NCBI GenBank assembly: GCA_017396395.1
Contig: JAFQMF010000015.1
Location: 1 to 64,000, forward strand
Source of the DNA: Clostridia bacterium
GTDB lineage: Bacteria > Bacillota > Clostridia > RUG12999
Length of the DNA stretch: 64,000 bases
Reading direction: 5' to 3'
Part shown: positions 41,543 to 51,659 of the stretch, in pieces
Numbering within the stretch: the first letter of the stretch is position 1
Layout: the number at the start of each line of letters is the position of its first letter
Notes under the pieces: model-generated
Seen by the model: the letters and a program-made list of their open reading frames with translations, nothing else
The model's database searches: none
Told to the model about the DNA's origin: nothing
Position numbers and translations under genes: made by a program

Positions 41543-42826
41543 ATGTTTAAAACCTTAGCAAACGCGTGGAAATTACCCGACCTAAGGAAAAAACTTATTT
41601 TTACCCTTTGCATGTTAGCAATTTTTCAGGTTGGAACAGTTATTCCCGTTCCAGGACTGGACCCTGCAAAGCTTAAAGAGCTTCTTGGTATGGGTTCAGA
41701 AGCGGGCGGCGGAATTTTTGACCTGTTAAACATTATTTCAGGTGGATCACTTGGCAATGCATCAATATTTGCTCTTAGTATTACACCTTACGTAACTGCA
41801 TCAATCATTATTCAGCTTCTTGCAGTTGCAATCCCAGCTTTAGAGAGAATTTCTCGTGAAGATGGTGGAAGAGAGATAATTGCAAAATGGACCAGATATA
41901 GTACTGTAATCCTTGCATTTATCCAGTCCGCAAGCCTTTATGTAGGCTTTTCAGGACTTGTTGACAGTAATTCTCCACTTAACTTCTTTATTGTTGTTGT
42001 ATCTCTTACAGCAGGTACCGCATTTTTAATGTGGCTTGGTGAACAGATTACAGACAAGGGAATTGGAAACGGTATTTCAATTATTATTTTTGCAGGTATC
42101 GTTGCAAACCTTCCCACAACAGTTCAGCAGTTTGGAGCTATTGTTATGCAGAACGGCAGTGTAAATATCGTATCTCTGATACTTATTGTACTTATTGTAC
42201 TTGCAGTAGTAACATTTGTTGTATTTATCAACGATGCAGAGAGAAGAATTCCTGTTCAGTATGCAAAAAGAGTTGTTGGTAGAAAAATGTACGGTGGACA
42301 GAGTTCAAATATACCTTTCAAGGTAGCTATGGCAGGCGTTATCCCGATTATCTTTGCCAGCTCATTACTTTCATTTCCACAGACAATGGTTCAGTTGTTT
42401 ACTGGAAATTCAACAGCTACAGGATTTTGGGGAAAGGTACTTTCAGTACTTAACTACGGCGGACCTGTTTATATGGTTCTGTACTTTATACTGATTATAT
42501 TCTTCTCATTCTTCTATACAGCAATGATTTATAACCCCATTGAAATGTCTAATAACATTAAGAGAAATGGTGGTTTTGTTCCCGGCATCAGACCCGGAAG
42601 ACCTACTACAGATTACATTACTAAAGTTATGAACAGAGTTACAACAGTTGGTTCAGTTTGTATTGCTCTTATAGCAGTTGTTCCATTGTTGTTTGCTAAG
42701 TCTTTAGGCGTAACATTATCCTTTAGCGGTACATCACTGCTTATCTTGGTTGGTGTTGCAATTGAAACTTACAGACAGCTTGAATCACAGCTTCTTATGA
42801 GACATTACAAGAGCTTTTTGGATTAA
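41543..42826 (+). CDS. secY: Protein translocase channel SecY
   Basis: This 427-residue protein has ten transmembrane segments. The plug region follows the GGGIFDLLNIISGGSL stretch near 54-69, and conserved cytoplasmic loops include ERRIPVQYAKR (about 232-242) and PGIRPGRPT (about 349-357). It forms the SecYEG channel for secreted and membrane proteins. Coupled to rplO, in the classical spc position ahead of adk and map. Confidence 0.98.
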   Translation: MFKTLANAWKLPDLRKKLIFTLCMLAIFQVGTVIPVPGLDPAKLKELLGMGSEAGGGIFDLLNIISGGSLGNASIFALSITPYVTASIIIQLLAVAIPALERISREDGGREIIAKWTRYSTVILAFIQSASLYVGFSGLVDSNSPLNFFIVVVSLTAGTAFLMWLGEQITDKGIGNGISIIIFAGIVANLPTTVQQFGAIVMQNGSVNIVSLILIVLIVLAVVTFVVFINDAERRIPVQYAKRVVGRKMYGGQSSNIPFKVAMAGVIPIIFASSLLSFPQTMVQLFTGNSTATGFWGKVLSVLNYGGPVYMVLYFILIIFFSFFYTAMIYNPIEMSNNIKRNGGFVPGIRPGRPTTDYITKVMNRVTTVGSVCIALIAVVPLLFAKSLGVTLSFSGTSLLILVGVAIETYRQLESQLLMRHYKSFLD

Positions 42827-42850
42827 TTTTAGGTTAGGGGATTGAAAAAT

Positions 42851-43486
42851 ATGAAAATGATATTACTTGGCCCACCGGCGGCAGGTAAGGGAACTCAATC
42901 CGCTTTTTTGTCTGAGTATTATAATATTCCTGCTATATCAACAGGAAACATAATACGAAACAACATTAGCGAAGGAACCGAGCTTGGTACTAAAGCTAAA
43001 GGATATATTGACGAAGGAAAACTTGTTCCTGATGAGCTTATCATTGACCTTGTGCTTAACCGCCTTAAGGAAGATGACTGTAAAAATGGATACATTCTTG
43101 ATGGATTTCCAAGAACAGTAGCTCAGGCAGAGGCACTTAAGGATAACAACGTTAATATTGATAAAGTTGTTGAAATAGTTGCTCAGGATGAAGAAATTGT
43201 TAAACGCATAAGCGGAAGAAGAAACTGTAAAGATTGCGGTGCTATTTATAACACTCACGATATGCCTTCAAAAGCAGGAGATAAGTGTGAAAAATGCGGT
43301 GGCGAACTTTTACAGAGAGCAGATGACACAGAGGAAACAGTAAGAAAACGTTTGGCTGTTTATCATCAGGAGACACAGCCTGTAAGTGATTACTATGCAG
43401 CAATGGGTAATCTTGTTACTATTATCTCTCAGGATAAGGTAGAAGATACTACTGCAGCAATGTGGAAAGCGCTTGGTGTAAATTAA
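42851..43486 (+). CDS. adk: Adenylate kinase, zinc-type lid
   Basis: This 211-residue enzyme converts ATP + AMP to 2 ADP. It has the P-loop GPPAAGKGTQ (7-16), the DGFPRT motif and a long LID with two CxxC pairs (CKDCG and CEKCG) that bind zinc, as in Gram-positive adenylate kinases. ATG 42851 is chosen because TTAGGGG ends 10 nt upstream; the in-frame TTG at 42842 is too close to that site. Its stop overlaps map by 1 nt. Confidence 0.97.
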   Translation: MKMILLGPPAAGKGTQSAFLSEYYNIPAISTGNIIRNNISEGTELGTKAKGYIDEGKLVPDELIIDLVLNRLKEDDCKNGYILDGFPRTVAQAEALKDNNVNIDKVVEIVAQDEEIVKRISGRRNCKDCGAIYNTHDMPSKAGDKCEKCGGELLQRADDTEETVRKRLAVYHQETQPVSDYYAAMGNLVTIISQDKVEDTTAAMWKALGVN

Positions 43487-44232
43487 TGATATCTATAAAA
43501 TCCGAGCAAGAACTTTTAAAAATGCGTCGTGCAGGTGAGGTAGTTGCCGGGGTATTTGAAGTAATTCAAAGTGAAATAAAACCCGGCGTATCAACTGCAC
43601 ATATTGATAAAATTGTTTATGAGTATATTACAAAGCAGGGTTGTACTCCTTCCTTTAAAGGATATGGCGGTTTTCCGGCAAGTATCTGTACTTCTGTAAA
43701 CGAAGAGGTAGTACACGGAATACCAGGAAATCGTATATTAAAGGACGGGGACATATTAAGCGTGGATGTAGGTGCTTGTTTTGAGGGCTACCACGCGGAC
43801 GCTGCAAGAACATACCCAGTAGGCAATATAACACCTGAGGCTCAACGCCTGATTGATGTTACAAAGGAAAGTTTCTTTGTAGGTATGAAACAGGCAACAG
43901 CTGGAAACAGAATTGGAGATATTGCATCAGCAATTCAGCAGTATGTTGAATCACAAGGCTATTCGGTAGTAAGAGCACTTGTAGGTCATGGAATTGGAGC
44001 CAAGCTTCATGAAGACCCGGAGGTACCTAACTATGGTATAGCGGGAAGGGGTGCAAGACTTCAGAAAGGCATGACGATAGCTGTTGAACCAATGGTAAAC
44101 ATGGGTCATTACGATGTCTATACGCTGGACAACGAATGGACTGTGGTAACAGACGATAACAGCTTGTCTGCACATTATGAAAACACTGTCATTATAACAG
44201 ACGGCGAGCCGGAGTTTACAACCTTGAGGTGA
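43486..44232 (+). CDS. map: Methionine aminopeptidase type I
   Basis: This 248-residue pita-bread metalloprotease removes the initiator methionine. Ligand regions are visible: DVGACFEGYHADAART (two Asp), GHGIGAKLHEDP (His), EPMVNMG (Glu) and the final ENTV Glu region. ATG overlaps the adk stop (TAATG) and no good ribosome site is seen, so translation probably depends on coupling to adk. The open frame extends 8 codons back into adk, which I reject. Confidence 0.97.
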   Translation: MISIKSEQELLKMRRAGEVVAGVFEVIQSEIKPGVSTAHIDKIVYEYITKQGCTPSFKGYGGFPASICTSVNEEVVHGIPGNRILKDGDILSVDVGACFEGYHADAARTYPVGNITPEAQRLIDVTKESFFVGMKQATAGNRIGDIASAIQQYVESQGYSVVRALVGHGIGAKLHEDPEVPNYGIAGRGARLQKGMTIAVEPMVNMGHYDVYTLDNEWTVVTDDNSLSAHYENTVIITDGEPEFTTLR

Positions 44233-44236
44233 GAAT

Positions 44237-44476
44237 ATGATCACAAGAGGAAATATAGTAAAATCACTGGCAGGACACGATAAGGATAAATATTATATTG
44301 TTCTGGAAATTTCAGATAAAAGGGTGCTTCTGGTAAACGGAAAGACCCGCAAGAGGGAAAATCCAAAACAAAAAAATATTTCTCATATAAGTGCTCTGAA
44401 CACCCAGTTATATGACATTAATAGTATGACAGATAAGAAAATCAGAAGATTGCTACAGGAAATCGCTTTAAAATAG
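44237..44476 (+). CDS. KOW-domain RNA-binding protein
   Basis: This 79-residue basic protein has a KOW/L14e-like N-terminal half ([20 protein letters not shown], residues 5-24) and a charged C-terminus. It occurs between map and infA in many Clostridia. The role is unknown; its place suggests ribosome or translation association. GAGGTGAG precedes the ATG by 3-5 nt, and map ends 4 nt upstream. Confidence 0.85.
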   Translation: MITRGNIVKSLAGHDKDKYYIVLEISDKRVLLVNGKTRKRENPKQKNISHISALNTQLYDINSMTDKKIRRLLQEIALK

Positions 44477-44520
44477 CGTATAACCGGCAATCAGCAAAGA
44501 CATTGAAGGAGGTATTTTTC

Positions 44521-44739
44521 TTGTCAAAGGAAGATGTAATCGAATTTGAGGGTACAGTGCTTGAATCACTGCCCAATGCAATGTTCAAAGTTGAATTACC
44601 TAACGGTCATGTGGTACTTGCTCATATTTCAGGCAAACTTAGAATGAACTTTATTAAGATTTTGCCGGGAGATAAAGTAACAATTGAAATGTCACCATAT
44701 GACTTATCAAAAGGAAGAATTACTTGGAGAGCTAAGTAA
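44521..44739 (+). CDS. infA: Translation initiation factor IF-1
   Basis: This 72-residue OB-fold protein has the IF-1 pattern [22 protein letters not shown] and [11 protein letters not shown]. It binds the 30S A site. TTG 44521 is taken as start because AAGGAGG lies 8 nt upstream and gives the canonical 72 residues; an earlier TTG at 44503 overlies that site. Confidence 0.97.
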   Translation: MSKEDVIEFEGTVLESLPNAMFKVELPNGHVVLAHISGKLRMNFIKILPGDKVTIEMSPYDLSKGRITWRAK

Positions 44740-44817
44740 AATCCTGTTAGGGTGACACATGAATAAAAAATAAGGCTAAAAATTAGCGTGGATGTAAAGT
44801 TAAGGAGGTAACCGAAA

Positions 44818-44931
44818 ATGAAGGTTAAACCATCAGTTAAACCTATGTGCGAAAAGTGCAAGATAATTAAAAGAAACGGCAAGGTAATGGTTATCTGTCA
44901 AAATCCCAAACACAAACAGAAACAGGGTTAA
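44818..44931 (+). CDS. rpmJ: Ribosomal protein L36, zinc-binding type
   Basis: This 37-residue protein, translated directly from the sequence, reads [15 protein letters not shown] and on, with zinc ligands C11, C14, C27 and H32, the C+ form of L36. AAGGAGG lies about 9 nt upstream. A 121-nt gap with a strong hairpin follows before rpsM. Confidence 0.97.
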   Translation: MKVKPSVKPMCEKCKIIKRNGKVMVICQNPKHKQKQG

Positions 44932-44937
44932 TGACGC

Positions 44938-45000
44938 AAGCTGAAAGCGTGCGGCTGACAGTTCCTGATATGTTTATCATGGAACCGACGATGGCAGCTA
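44938..45000 (+). other. Stem-loop upstream of rpsM
   Basis: GTTCC-TGATA, loop TGTT, TATCA-t-GGAAC (44961-44985) forms a 10-bp hairpin with one bulge. AGCTG (44939-44943) can pair with CAGCT (44995-44999) outside it. This is the largest gap inside the spc-alpha part and lies where E. coli keeps the S4-responsive alpha operon leader. A role in autoregulation or mRNA processing is possible but unproven. Confidence 0.55.
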
Positions 45001-45052
45001 GTGTTAAAAATAAAATATTTTTATTTAAGTTAAACGCGGGAGGTGCGAATTA

Positions 45053-45421
45053 ATGGCAAGAATCGCAGGTGTCGATTTACCAAGAGAAAAGAGAGTAGAA
45101 ATTGGTCTTACTTATATTTTTGGTATTGGTGTACCAAGTGCTGTTAAAATTCTTGAAGCTACCGGAATTAACCCGGATACAAGAGTTAAGGATTTAACAG
45201 AAGAAGAAGTAGGAAAACTCAGAGATATTATAGACAAAGAGTATCAGGTTGAGGGTGACCTTAGACGTGAAACAGCTCTTAATATCAAGAGACTTCAGGA
45301 AATTGGCTGTTACAGAGGTGTAAGACATAGAAAAGGCTTACCTGTAAGAGGCCAGAGAACAAAGACAAACGCAAGAACCCGTAAGGGAAAGGCAAGAGCT
45401 ATTGCCGGCAAAAAGAAGTAA
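45053..45421 (+). CDS. rpsM: Ribosomal protein S13
   Basis: This 122-residue S13 has [20 protein letters not shown] at the start, and [20 protein letters not shown] with the basic tail that reaches the P site. First gene of the alpha-operon part; GGGAGG lies about 9 nt upstream. Confidence 0.97.
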   Translation: MARIAGVDLPREKRVEIGLTYIFGIGVPSAVKILEATGINPDTRVKDLTEEEVGKLRDIIDKEYQVEGDLRRETALNIKRLQEIGCYRGVRHRKGLPVRGQRTKTNARTRKGKARAIAGKKK

Positions 45422-45437
45422 AGGAGTGAGAGGATAA

Positions 45438-45836
45438 ATGGCTAAAGTTGCTACTAAAAAAGCAAGCAGAAAACGTCGTGAAAAGAAAAACATTGACAAA
45501 GGTGCAGCTCATATTCGCTCAACCTTTAATAACACGATTGTAACTATTACAGATACTGCAGGTAATGCATTGTCATGGGCAAGTGCCGGCGGTCTTGGTT
45601 TCAGAGGCTCTAAAAAGAGCACTCCTTTTGCAGCACAGTCTGCAGCAGAAACAGCTGCAAAAGCTGCTATGGAGCATGGACTTAAGACAGTTGAGGTTTA
45701 CGTTAAAGGCCCTGGAGCAGGCAGAGAAGCAGCAATAAGAGCACTGCAGACCGCAGGACTTGAGGTTAGTATGATTAAGGATACAACCCCTATTCCTCAC
45801 AACGGTTGCAGACCGCCTAAGAGAAGACGTGTATAA
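45438..45836 (+). CDS. rpsK: Ribosomal protein S11
   Basis: This 132-residue S11 has a basic N-terminus, [16 protein letters not shown] near 24-39 and the ending [14 protein letters not shown]. Platform protein of the 30S subunit. AGTGAGAGG precedes the ATG. Confidence 0.97.
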   Translation: MAKVATKKASRKRREKKNIDKGAAHIRSTFNNTIVTITDTAGNALSWASAGGLGFRGSKKSTPFAAQSAAETAAKAAMEHGLKTVEVYVKGPGAGREAAIRALQTAGLEVSMIKDTTPIPHNGCRPPKRRRV

Positions 45837-45865
45837 TTTTATAAAGATGGAGGTGTGCAAATAAA

Positions 45866-46492
45866 ATGGCAAGATATACTGGTGCAGTTTGTAGATTATG
45901 TCGCCGTGAAGGTCAGAAACTTTACCTTAAAGGTGACAGATGCTATACAAATAAATGTAGTGTGGGCAGAAGAGAATATGCCCCCGGTCAGCATGGAGTA
46001 TCAAGAAAGAAGTTATCTGAATACGGCTTACAGCTTCGTGAAAAGCAGAAAGCTAAAAGATATTATGGTGTTCTTGAGAAACAGTTTGCTCATTATTTTG
46101 AGCTGGCTTCAAAAAGAAAGGGTATCACAGGTGAAAACTTACTTGCAATCCTTGAAAGCAGATTTGACAATATTGTTTACAGATTAGGTTTCACAATGTC
46201 AAGAGCAGAAGCTCGCCAGCTTGTAAGACATGGTCATTTTGCTCTTAACGGCAAAAGAGTAACCGTTTCTTCTATTCTTGTAAAACCCGGTGATGTTATC
46301 ACATTAAGAGAAAAAGGTACAGGTCTTGATAAGTTCAAGAACAACCTTGAAGCTAATGCAACTAAGGTGATTCCGAAGTGGTTAGATTTTGATGCAGCAA
46401 AGTTTGAAGGTAAAATGCTTAGCTTTGCATCAAGAGAAGATATTGATTTACCCTTAGAGGAACACTTAATTGTCGAGTTATATTCTAAATAA
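45866..46492 (+). CDS. rpsD: Ribosomal protein S4, zinc-type
   Basis: This 208-residue S4 has an N-terminal zinc site (C9, C12, C26, C31), REYAPGQHG near 36-44 and an S4 RNA-binding domain ([20 protein letters not shown], about 112-131). It starts 30S assembly and is an autoregulator in several bacteria, so it is a candidate ligand for the hairpin upstream of rpsM. Confidence 0.97.
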   Translation: MARYTGAVCRLCRREGQKLYLKGDRCYTNKCSVGRREYAPGQHGVSRKKLSEYGLQLREKQKAKRYYGVLEKQFAHYFELASKRKGITGENLLAILESRFDNIVYRLGFTMSRAEARQLVRHGHFALNGKRVTVSSILVKPGDVITLREKGTGLDKFKNNLEANATKVIPKWLDFDAAKFEGKMLSFASREDIDLPLEEHLIVELYSK

Positions 46493-46557
46493 TCACTAAT
46501 AAGTTAGTACCCTCATAGATTGAGAGAAGATTAAAATTAACAAAGGAGGGTTTTAGT

Positions 46558-47505
46558 ATGATCGAGATAGAGAAACCACGCATAGAAAGAGTGGAACTTA
46601 GTCCTGACGGAACTTACGGTAAATTTGTAATTGAGCCCCTTGAGAGAGGTTATGGAATAACCTTAGGAAACTCACTTCGCAGAATTATGCTTTCTTCCCT
46701 TGAAGGAACAGCCGTAACATCCATCAGAATTGAAGGAGTTCAGCACGAAATTTCTAAAATGGAAGGCGTAAAAGAGGATGTTACCGAGATAGTTCTTAAT
46801 ATGAAACAGCTTATTATTAAGCTTCATGGAGACAGTCCTAAAAATCTTCGCATTGACGCTGTAGGCGAAGGCGAAGTTACAGCAGGAGATATTAAAATTG
46901 ACGCTGATGTGGAAATTTTAAATCCTGATTTGCATATTGCAACACTTGGTCCTGAAGGCAGGCTGTATATGGATATTTCAGTCAGCCGCGGACGTGGATA
47001 CGCACCTGCTGAAAAGAATAAGGACAAGGGCTCGAATATTGGAACAATAAACATTGACTCTATTTACACTCCCGTAAGAAAGGTTAATTATGTCGTTGAA
47101 AACACTCGTGTAGGACAGATAACCGACTATGATAAGCTTACTATTGAAGTTTGGACAAACGGAATACTTTCTCCCGATGAGGCAGTAAGTATCAGTGCTA
47201 AAATACTTAGCGACTACCTTAAATTCTTTATTGAGCTTTCAGACAATGCTAAGAATACTGAAATTGTTATTGAACCTGGTGAAAGTAAACACAATAAAGT
47301 TCTTGAAATGACAATTGAAGAGCTTGATTTGTCAGTTCGTGCTTATAACTGTCTTAAACGTGCAGGAATTAACACAGTAGAGGATCTTATTAACAGAACT
47401 GAAGAGGATATGATTAAGGTTAGAAACCTTGGAAGAAAGTCCCTTGATGAAGTTATCGGTAAGATTAATGCTCTGGGTTTAGTTCTGAGAAAAGAAGAAG
47501 AATAA
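46558..47505 (+). CDS. rpoA: RNA polymerase alpha subunit
   Basis: This 315-residue protein has the N-terminal dimerisation domain (about 1-230) with [17 protein letters not shown] near 27-43, and the C-terminal domain (about 250-315) with two helix-hairpin-helix elements, including [15 protein letters not shown] and [12 protein letters not shown], which contact UP elements and activators. AAAGGAGGG precedes the ATG. The 65-nt gap before it has no clear terminator. Confidence 0.98.
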   Translation: MIEIEKPRIERVELSPDGTYGKFVIEPLERGYGITLGNSLRRIMLSSLEGTAVTSIRIEGVQHEISKMEGVKEDVTEIVLNMKQLIIKLHGDSPKNLRIDAVGEGEVTAGDIKIDADVEILNPDLHIATLGPEGRLYMDISVSRGRGYAPAEKNKDKGSNIGTINIDSIYTPVRKVNYVVENTRVGQITDYDKLTIEVWTNGILSPDEAVSISAKILSDYLKFFIELSDNAKNTEIVIEPGESKHNKVLEMTIEELDLSVRAYNCLKRAGINTVEDLINRTEEDMIKVRNLGRKSLDEVIGKINALGLVLRKEEE

Positions 47506-47532
47506 TTAACTTGGTAAAAGGAGGTTTAAGTT

Positions 47533-47874
47533 ATGCCCGGAACAAGAAAATTGGGTCGTTCTACAGCAAACAGAATGTTAATGCTCAGAAACTTAACAAC
47601 ATCTCTGCTTGAAAATGGTAGAATTGAAACAACAGAATTAAAGGCTAAAGAAGTTCGTTGTCTTGCAGAGAAAATGATTACTCTCGGCAAAACAAATACA
47701 TTACATTCAAAGCGTCAGGCTTTAGGATTTATAACAAAAAGAGAAGTTGTAGTTAAACTTTTTGATGAAATCGCACCTAAGTACGAGGACAGAAATGGCG
47801 GCTACACAAGAATTATAAAGACAGGTATCAGACGTGGAGATGCAGCTCCTATGGCTATTATCGAACTTGTTTAA
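47533..47874 (+). CDS. rplQ: Ribosomal protein L17
   Basis: This 113-residue L17 has the [17 protein letters not shown] start (5-21), [13 protein letters not shown] near 37-49 and [19 protein letters not shown] near the end. Last gene of the cluster, followed by a strong terminator. The ecfA/cobalt-transport genes that often follow in Bacilli are absent. Confidence 0.97.
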   Translation: MPGTRKLGRSTANRMLMLRNLTTSLLENGRIETTELKAKEVRCLAEKMITLGKTNTLHSKRQALGFITKREVVVKLFDEIAPKYEDRNGGYTRIIKTGIRRGDAAPMAIIELV

Positions 47875-47897
47875 TTCTTTATAGAAAGATAAAGTTT

Positions 47898-47932
47898 AAA
47901 GGCACTGAAAAGTATTTTTCAGTGCCTTTTTA
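47898..47932 (+). terminator. Terminator of the ribosomal supercluster
   Basis: AAAGGCACTGAAAA and TTTTCAGTGCCTTT form a long stem with a short loop, followed by a T tract. The next 115 bp before the UPF0182 stop codon hold no recognisable element. Confidence 0.92.
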
Positions 47933-48047
47933 AAATTTATTTAATTGTTTTTTTAAAGATATACATTTACTTTAAAACTATATCCATTCATGAGAGAAAG
48001 AATACTTGTAATCTAAAAGCAGATTGACCATTATTAAAAATATATAA

Positions 48048-50726
48048 TCATTTTAATAGTTCATCAATTTCACTCATGTACCTTCCAAAACCCTCCCAGT
48101 TTCCGCTTGCAGCGGCCTTTTTCAAAAGCTCATATTTTTCGCGTACCTGAGATATTACTGAGCTGTCCGCAGGGATATTGTCAGGTATTATTTCCACCTG
48201 AGTATCCGGAGGAAGTGTAATATTACTTGTACCAAACAGCTTTTCAAAAGCAAGGTCAAGGGAAGATTCCATTACAATTTCATCTCCGTAAGCTACAATA
48301 ATCCTTTTAACTTCGGGAAGAGATGCGGAATTTTCAGAGGTTATATAAAGAGGCTCAACATATAAAAGAGAATTTTCTATTGGTATAACCAGCATATTTC
48401 CTCTCATTACAGAAGATCCGCCCTGACTCCAAAGAGTTATTTCTTTTGAAATATCAGGGTCATTATCAATTTTATTTTCCACCTGAAGTGTTCCGTAAGC
48501 GTGCTTGCCAATTTCAAAGCCGTAGGAAATAAATTTACCATAATTTCCGTTGTCTGTACGAGCTGCCAGCCATCCTACAAGGTTATTGTCCTTATTCTTA
48601 AGGGTGTAAGGTATCATAATAATCAGTTCAGGTTTTCCGTTTTTATCTATCTGAGTAATATTATAATAAGGCTCAACCTCTTTTATTTCACTTGCTTCTC
48701 CGTATTTTTCACGGGCAATTGACCACACATCAGAGCCTGCATAGAAAGTAGCAGGGTTTGTAACATGGTATTTTGTGAAAATTTTCGATTGAACATTAAA
48801 TAACCATTCAGGATATTTAATCTGGCTTTTTATATCTTCGGGAATATCACCTTCTTTAAAAATAGAAGGGTAAATATTTTTATATGTGCGGATAATCGGG
48901 TCAGTTTCATCAATTATATATAGCTCAACAGTGCCGTCATATGCATCCACAATAGCTTTAACGGAGTTTCTTATATAGTTAAAACCACCGCTTGAATACT
49001 GAGAATAGGGATAATATCCGCTATGTGTATATCCGTCTGCAATCCATTTAAGCTTGCCGTCGGCTGTTACAGCAATGTGGATATCCTGGTCAAATGAAAT
49101 AAGAGGTACAACTTTTTCAAGGCGGTTTATTATGTTATGATTAACTACAAGCCTGCTGTCCGAAGTTATATATCCTGATGTAAGCAGGTTAATATCTCCA
49201 AGCTTAATAGCATATGCAATTCTGTTAAAAGGAGTAAGGGGAATACCTGCTTTTCCGTCGTAACGATATTCAACTTCCTGACCGCCTTCGGAAAAATCAA
49301 GCTCAGACTGTTTGGTGTTTACTATATAATATTCATCTTCTGCCTCGCCAAAATATATTCTCGGCTGGGTAATCTTGCTGTCAGTATCACCATATGCAAG
49401 GGGAATATCCCTTATAAGAAATTCAGGCTGACCTTCAGGAGTAACACGATTTATAGGACTTTTAACAATGCCGTAACCGTGAGTGTATTTCATATGGCGG
49501 TTTACATATGTGGCATTTGCCATATCCCCTGATTCAGACAATTCTCTCACAGAAATAAATGCTGCTTTTCGTTGCCCGTCTTCGGTATAGGGGACAACAT
49601 CTGCATCCATAAACCGATAATAGTTTCGAATTCCCTGAAGCTGATTATAAGCAATCAATGTAGATTTGTGGTCAGTAATTCTAATATTATCCACGATTTC
49701 ACGATTATTATTTATTACTTCTCTTGTAAGATTATTCTGTATGCTATATTCTGTTTCAATGGTGTCTGCAAGGTTGTAAGCATTTCTTGTAGCGTCAATA
49801 TTATACTGAATATATTTACTTTCTCTTGCACCTTCATTGGGTTTTACAATAATTTGCTGAACAATTGCAGATGCACCGCCTGCCAGAACAAAACAAAGAG
49901 GATAAACCGCGATAGTAACAATCAAGTTTTTATATTTTCCCTTAAGAAGAAAAATAAGAGAAAAAATTATAATTGCTAAAAGTATAATAGGAATAATACG
50001 ATAAAAATTAAGCCATATTGCTATATCTGTATATCCGCCGCCAATTCGCTCCCCGCCAGTAAAGAGAATATCCTCCATAGTAAAGCGGAAGCCAATAATT
50101 TTAATGGTAAAAAGAATAAGAATATTAATTACCAGATGTCTTATTATTCTTTTTTCTTCAAAAAGCACTTTGAAATTAACTGTTTCGTTTGTGCGTACAC
50201 AATATAAATAGTAAACAGCAAGAGAATATATAAAGAGAATAATAAAGGTGGTGCTGAGCATATTACGGATAGTTATAAGAAGCGGACGAAGTAACATATA
50301 ATAAGAAATATCCGCACCGAATATGGGGTCAGTCACACCTGAATCTGCTGCATAAAAGCCTGTGAGAATGTCTTTTGAGATTTCACCTGTAAAAAGCACC
50401 GAAACAATTATTCCAACTGCAAGGCTGATTGCAAATACCAACCACTTTTTTTCAAATATTGTTTCGCTTACTGTCATTCTGTTTAAATTTCTGCGGATAA
50501 CCACACTCCATATATATGAAAGTATAAATCCCAGAATAAATATCCCTACAGCAGTAAGAGCTTTTGCAGAGATATTTTTTATCTGAGCAGACATAAACTC
50601 TGCACCAATTTCATTTACTTCTGCAAAATAAGTATAAATATTTATAAAAAAGGAAAAAAGTAATCCAACCAACAAAAGTAAAATTACACCTGTAATAAAT
50701 TTTTTGTTTCTAAGCATATATAGCAT
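48048..50726 (-). CDS. UPF0182 (COG1615) large membrane protein
   Basis: This 892-residue protein has about seven transmembrane segments in residues 1-290 and a large, probably extracytoplasmic C-terminal domain. Recognisable family stretches include NRVTPEGQPEFLIRDIP, AEDEYYIVNTKQSELDF and WIADGYTHSGYYPYSQ, split here near residues 410-570. Function is unknown. It ends a three-gene leftward unit with ftsY and smc. A possible ribosome site GGAG lies about 10 nt before the ATG. Confidence 0.9.
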   Translation of the reverse strand: MLYMLRNKKFITGVILLLLVGLLFSFFINIYTYFAEVNEIGAEFMSAQIKNISAKALTAVGIFILGFILSYIWSVVIRRNLNRMTVSETIFEKKWLVFAISLAVGIIVSVLFTGEISKDILTGFYAADSGVTDPIFGADISYYMLLRPLLITIRNMLSTTFIILFIYSLAVYYLYCVRTNETVNFKVLFEEKRIIRHLVINILILFTIKIIGFRFTMEDILFTGGERIGGGYTDIAIWLNFYRIIPIILLAIIIFSLIFLLKGKYKNLIVTIAVYPLCFVLAGGASAIVQQIIVKPNEGARESKYIQYNIDATRNAYNLADTIETEYSIQNNLTREVINNNREIVDNIRITDHKSTLIAYNQLQGIRNYYRFMDADVVPYTEDGQRKAAFISVRELSESGDMANATYVNRHMKYTHGYGIVKSPINRVTPEGQPEFLIRDIPLAYGDTDSKITQPRIYFGEAEDEYYIVNTKQSELDFSEGGQEVEYRYDGKAGIPLTPFNRIAYAIKLGDINLLTSGYITSDSRLVVNHNIINRLEKVVPLISFDQDIHIAVTADGKLKWIADGYTHSGYYPYSQYSSGGFNYIRNSVKAIVDAYDGTVELYIIDETDPIIRTYKNIYPSIFKEGDIPEDIKSQIKYPEWLFNVQSKIFTKYHVTNPATFYAGSDVWSIAREKYGEASEIKEVEPYYNITQIDKNGKPELIIMIPYTLKNKDNNLVGWLAARTDNGNYGKFISYGFEIGKHAYGTLQVENKIDNDPDISKEITLWSQGGSSVMRGNMLVIPIENSLLYVEPLYITSENSASLPEVKRIIVAYGDEIVMESSLDLAFEKLFGTSNITLPPDTQVEIIPDNIPADSSVISQVREKYELLKKAAASGNWEGFGRYMSEIDELLK

Positions 50727-50732
50727 CTCCTT

Positions 50733-51638
50733 TTAGAACAATGCTTCTACAAAGTCGGTTGGGGAAAAATCTTGAAGATTGTCAATTCCCTCGCCAACGC
50801 CGATATATCGTACAGGAAGCCGTTGTTCATTACATATGGCAATTACCACGCCACCCTTTGCAGTACCATCTAATTTTGTAAGGATAATTCCATTGATTTC
50901 AGCAATTTCTCCAAACAACTTTGCCTGAGAAAGAGCGTTCTGACCTGTTGTTGCATCAAGCACAAGAAGAGTTTCTTTTGTTGCTTCAGGAGCTTCTCGG
51001 TCTGCCACCTTCAGAATTTTTCTAAGCTCTTCCATTAGGTTTTTCTTGTTATGAAGTCTGCCTGCAGTATCTACTATTAAAACATCAGTTCCTCTGGCCT
51101 TTGCAGCATTTACAGCATCAAATACTACAGATGCAGGGTCAGAGCCTTCTTCATGCTTTACAATATCCACACCACTGCGGTCTGCCCATATCATAAGCTG
51201 GTCAATGGCAGCAGCCCTGAAGGTATCTCCTGCGGCAAGAAGCACCTTTTTCCCCTCTGATTTAAATTTGTATGCAAGCTTGCCTATAGAGGTGGTTTTA
51301 CCTACGCCATTAACACCTATAACAAGAATAATTTTAAGTCCTGCTTTTTCAGTAGAAGGGGAGGCATTTTCGCTCATAAGCGATGATATAATGTTTTTAA
51401 GCTCAGTATAAAGCTCATCACTTTCAAAAATCTTCTTTTCTTTGGAGACTGCACGAAGCCTGTCTATAATTTCAAGAGAGGTTTCCACTCCCACATCAGC
51501 AGTGATAAGGGCTTCCTCTAATTCTTCAAATAGCTCCTCATCAACTTTTTTAAATGCCTTAAAAACTGTATCAACCTTATCTGTAAAGGAGCTTTTTGTT
51601 TTTTGCAAGCCCTCTTTTAGTTTATCAAAAAAACCCAT
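50733..51638 (-). CDS. ftsY: Signal recognition particle receptor FtsY
   Basis: This 301-residue SRP GTPase has a four-helix N domain (about 1-95) and a G domain with GVNGVGKTTSIGKLA (P-loop, about 109-123), DTFRAAAIDQL, DTAGRLHNKKNLMEEL, TKLDGTAKGG and the closing GEGIDNLQDF. The acidic A domain of E. coli FtsY is missing, as usual in Gram-positives. It receives SRP-ribosome complexes and hands them to SecYEG. smc upstream (21-nt gap) is the standard Firmicutes arrangement. Confidence 0.97.
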   Translation of the reverse strand: MGFFDKLKEGLQKTKSSFTDKVDTVFKAFKKVDEELFEELEEALITADVGVETSLEIIDRLRAVSKEKKIFESDELYTELKNIISSLMSENASPSTEKAGLKIILVIGVNGVGKTTSIGKLAYKFKSEGKKVLLAAGDTFRAAAIDQLMIWADRSGVDIVKHEEGSDPASVVFDAVNAAKARGTDVLIVDTAGRLHNKKNLMEELRKILKVADREAPEATKETLLVLDATTGQNALSQAKLFGEIAEINGIILTKLDGTAKGGVVIAICNEQRLPVRYIGVGEGIDNLQDFSPTDFVEALF

Positions 51639-51659
51639 TTTTATGTCCTTTCCAAAATT

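Noticed and set aside
46493-46557. Possible separate promoter or terminator before rpoA
   Set aside because: No paired -35/-10 boxes with acceptable spacing and no stable stem with U-run are visible in the 65 nt.
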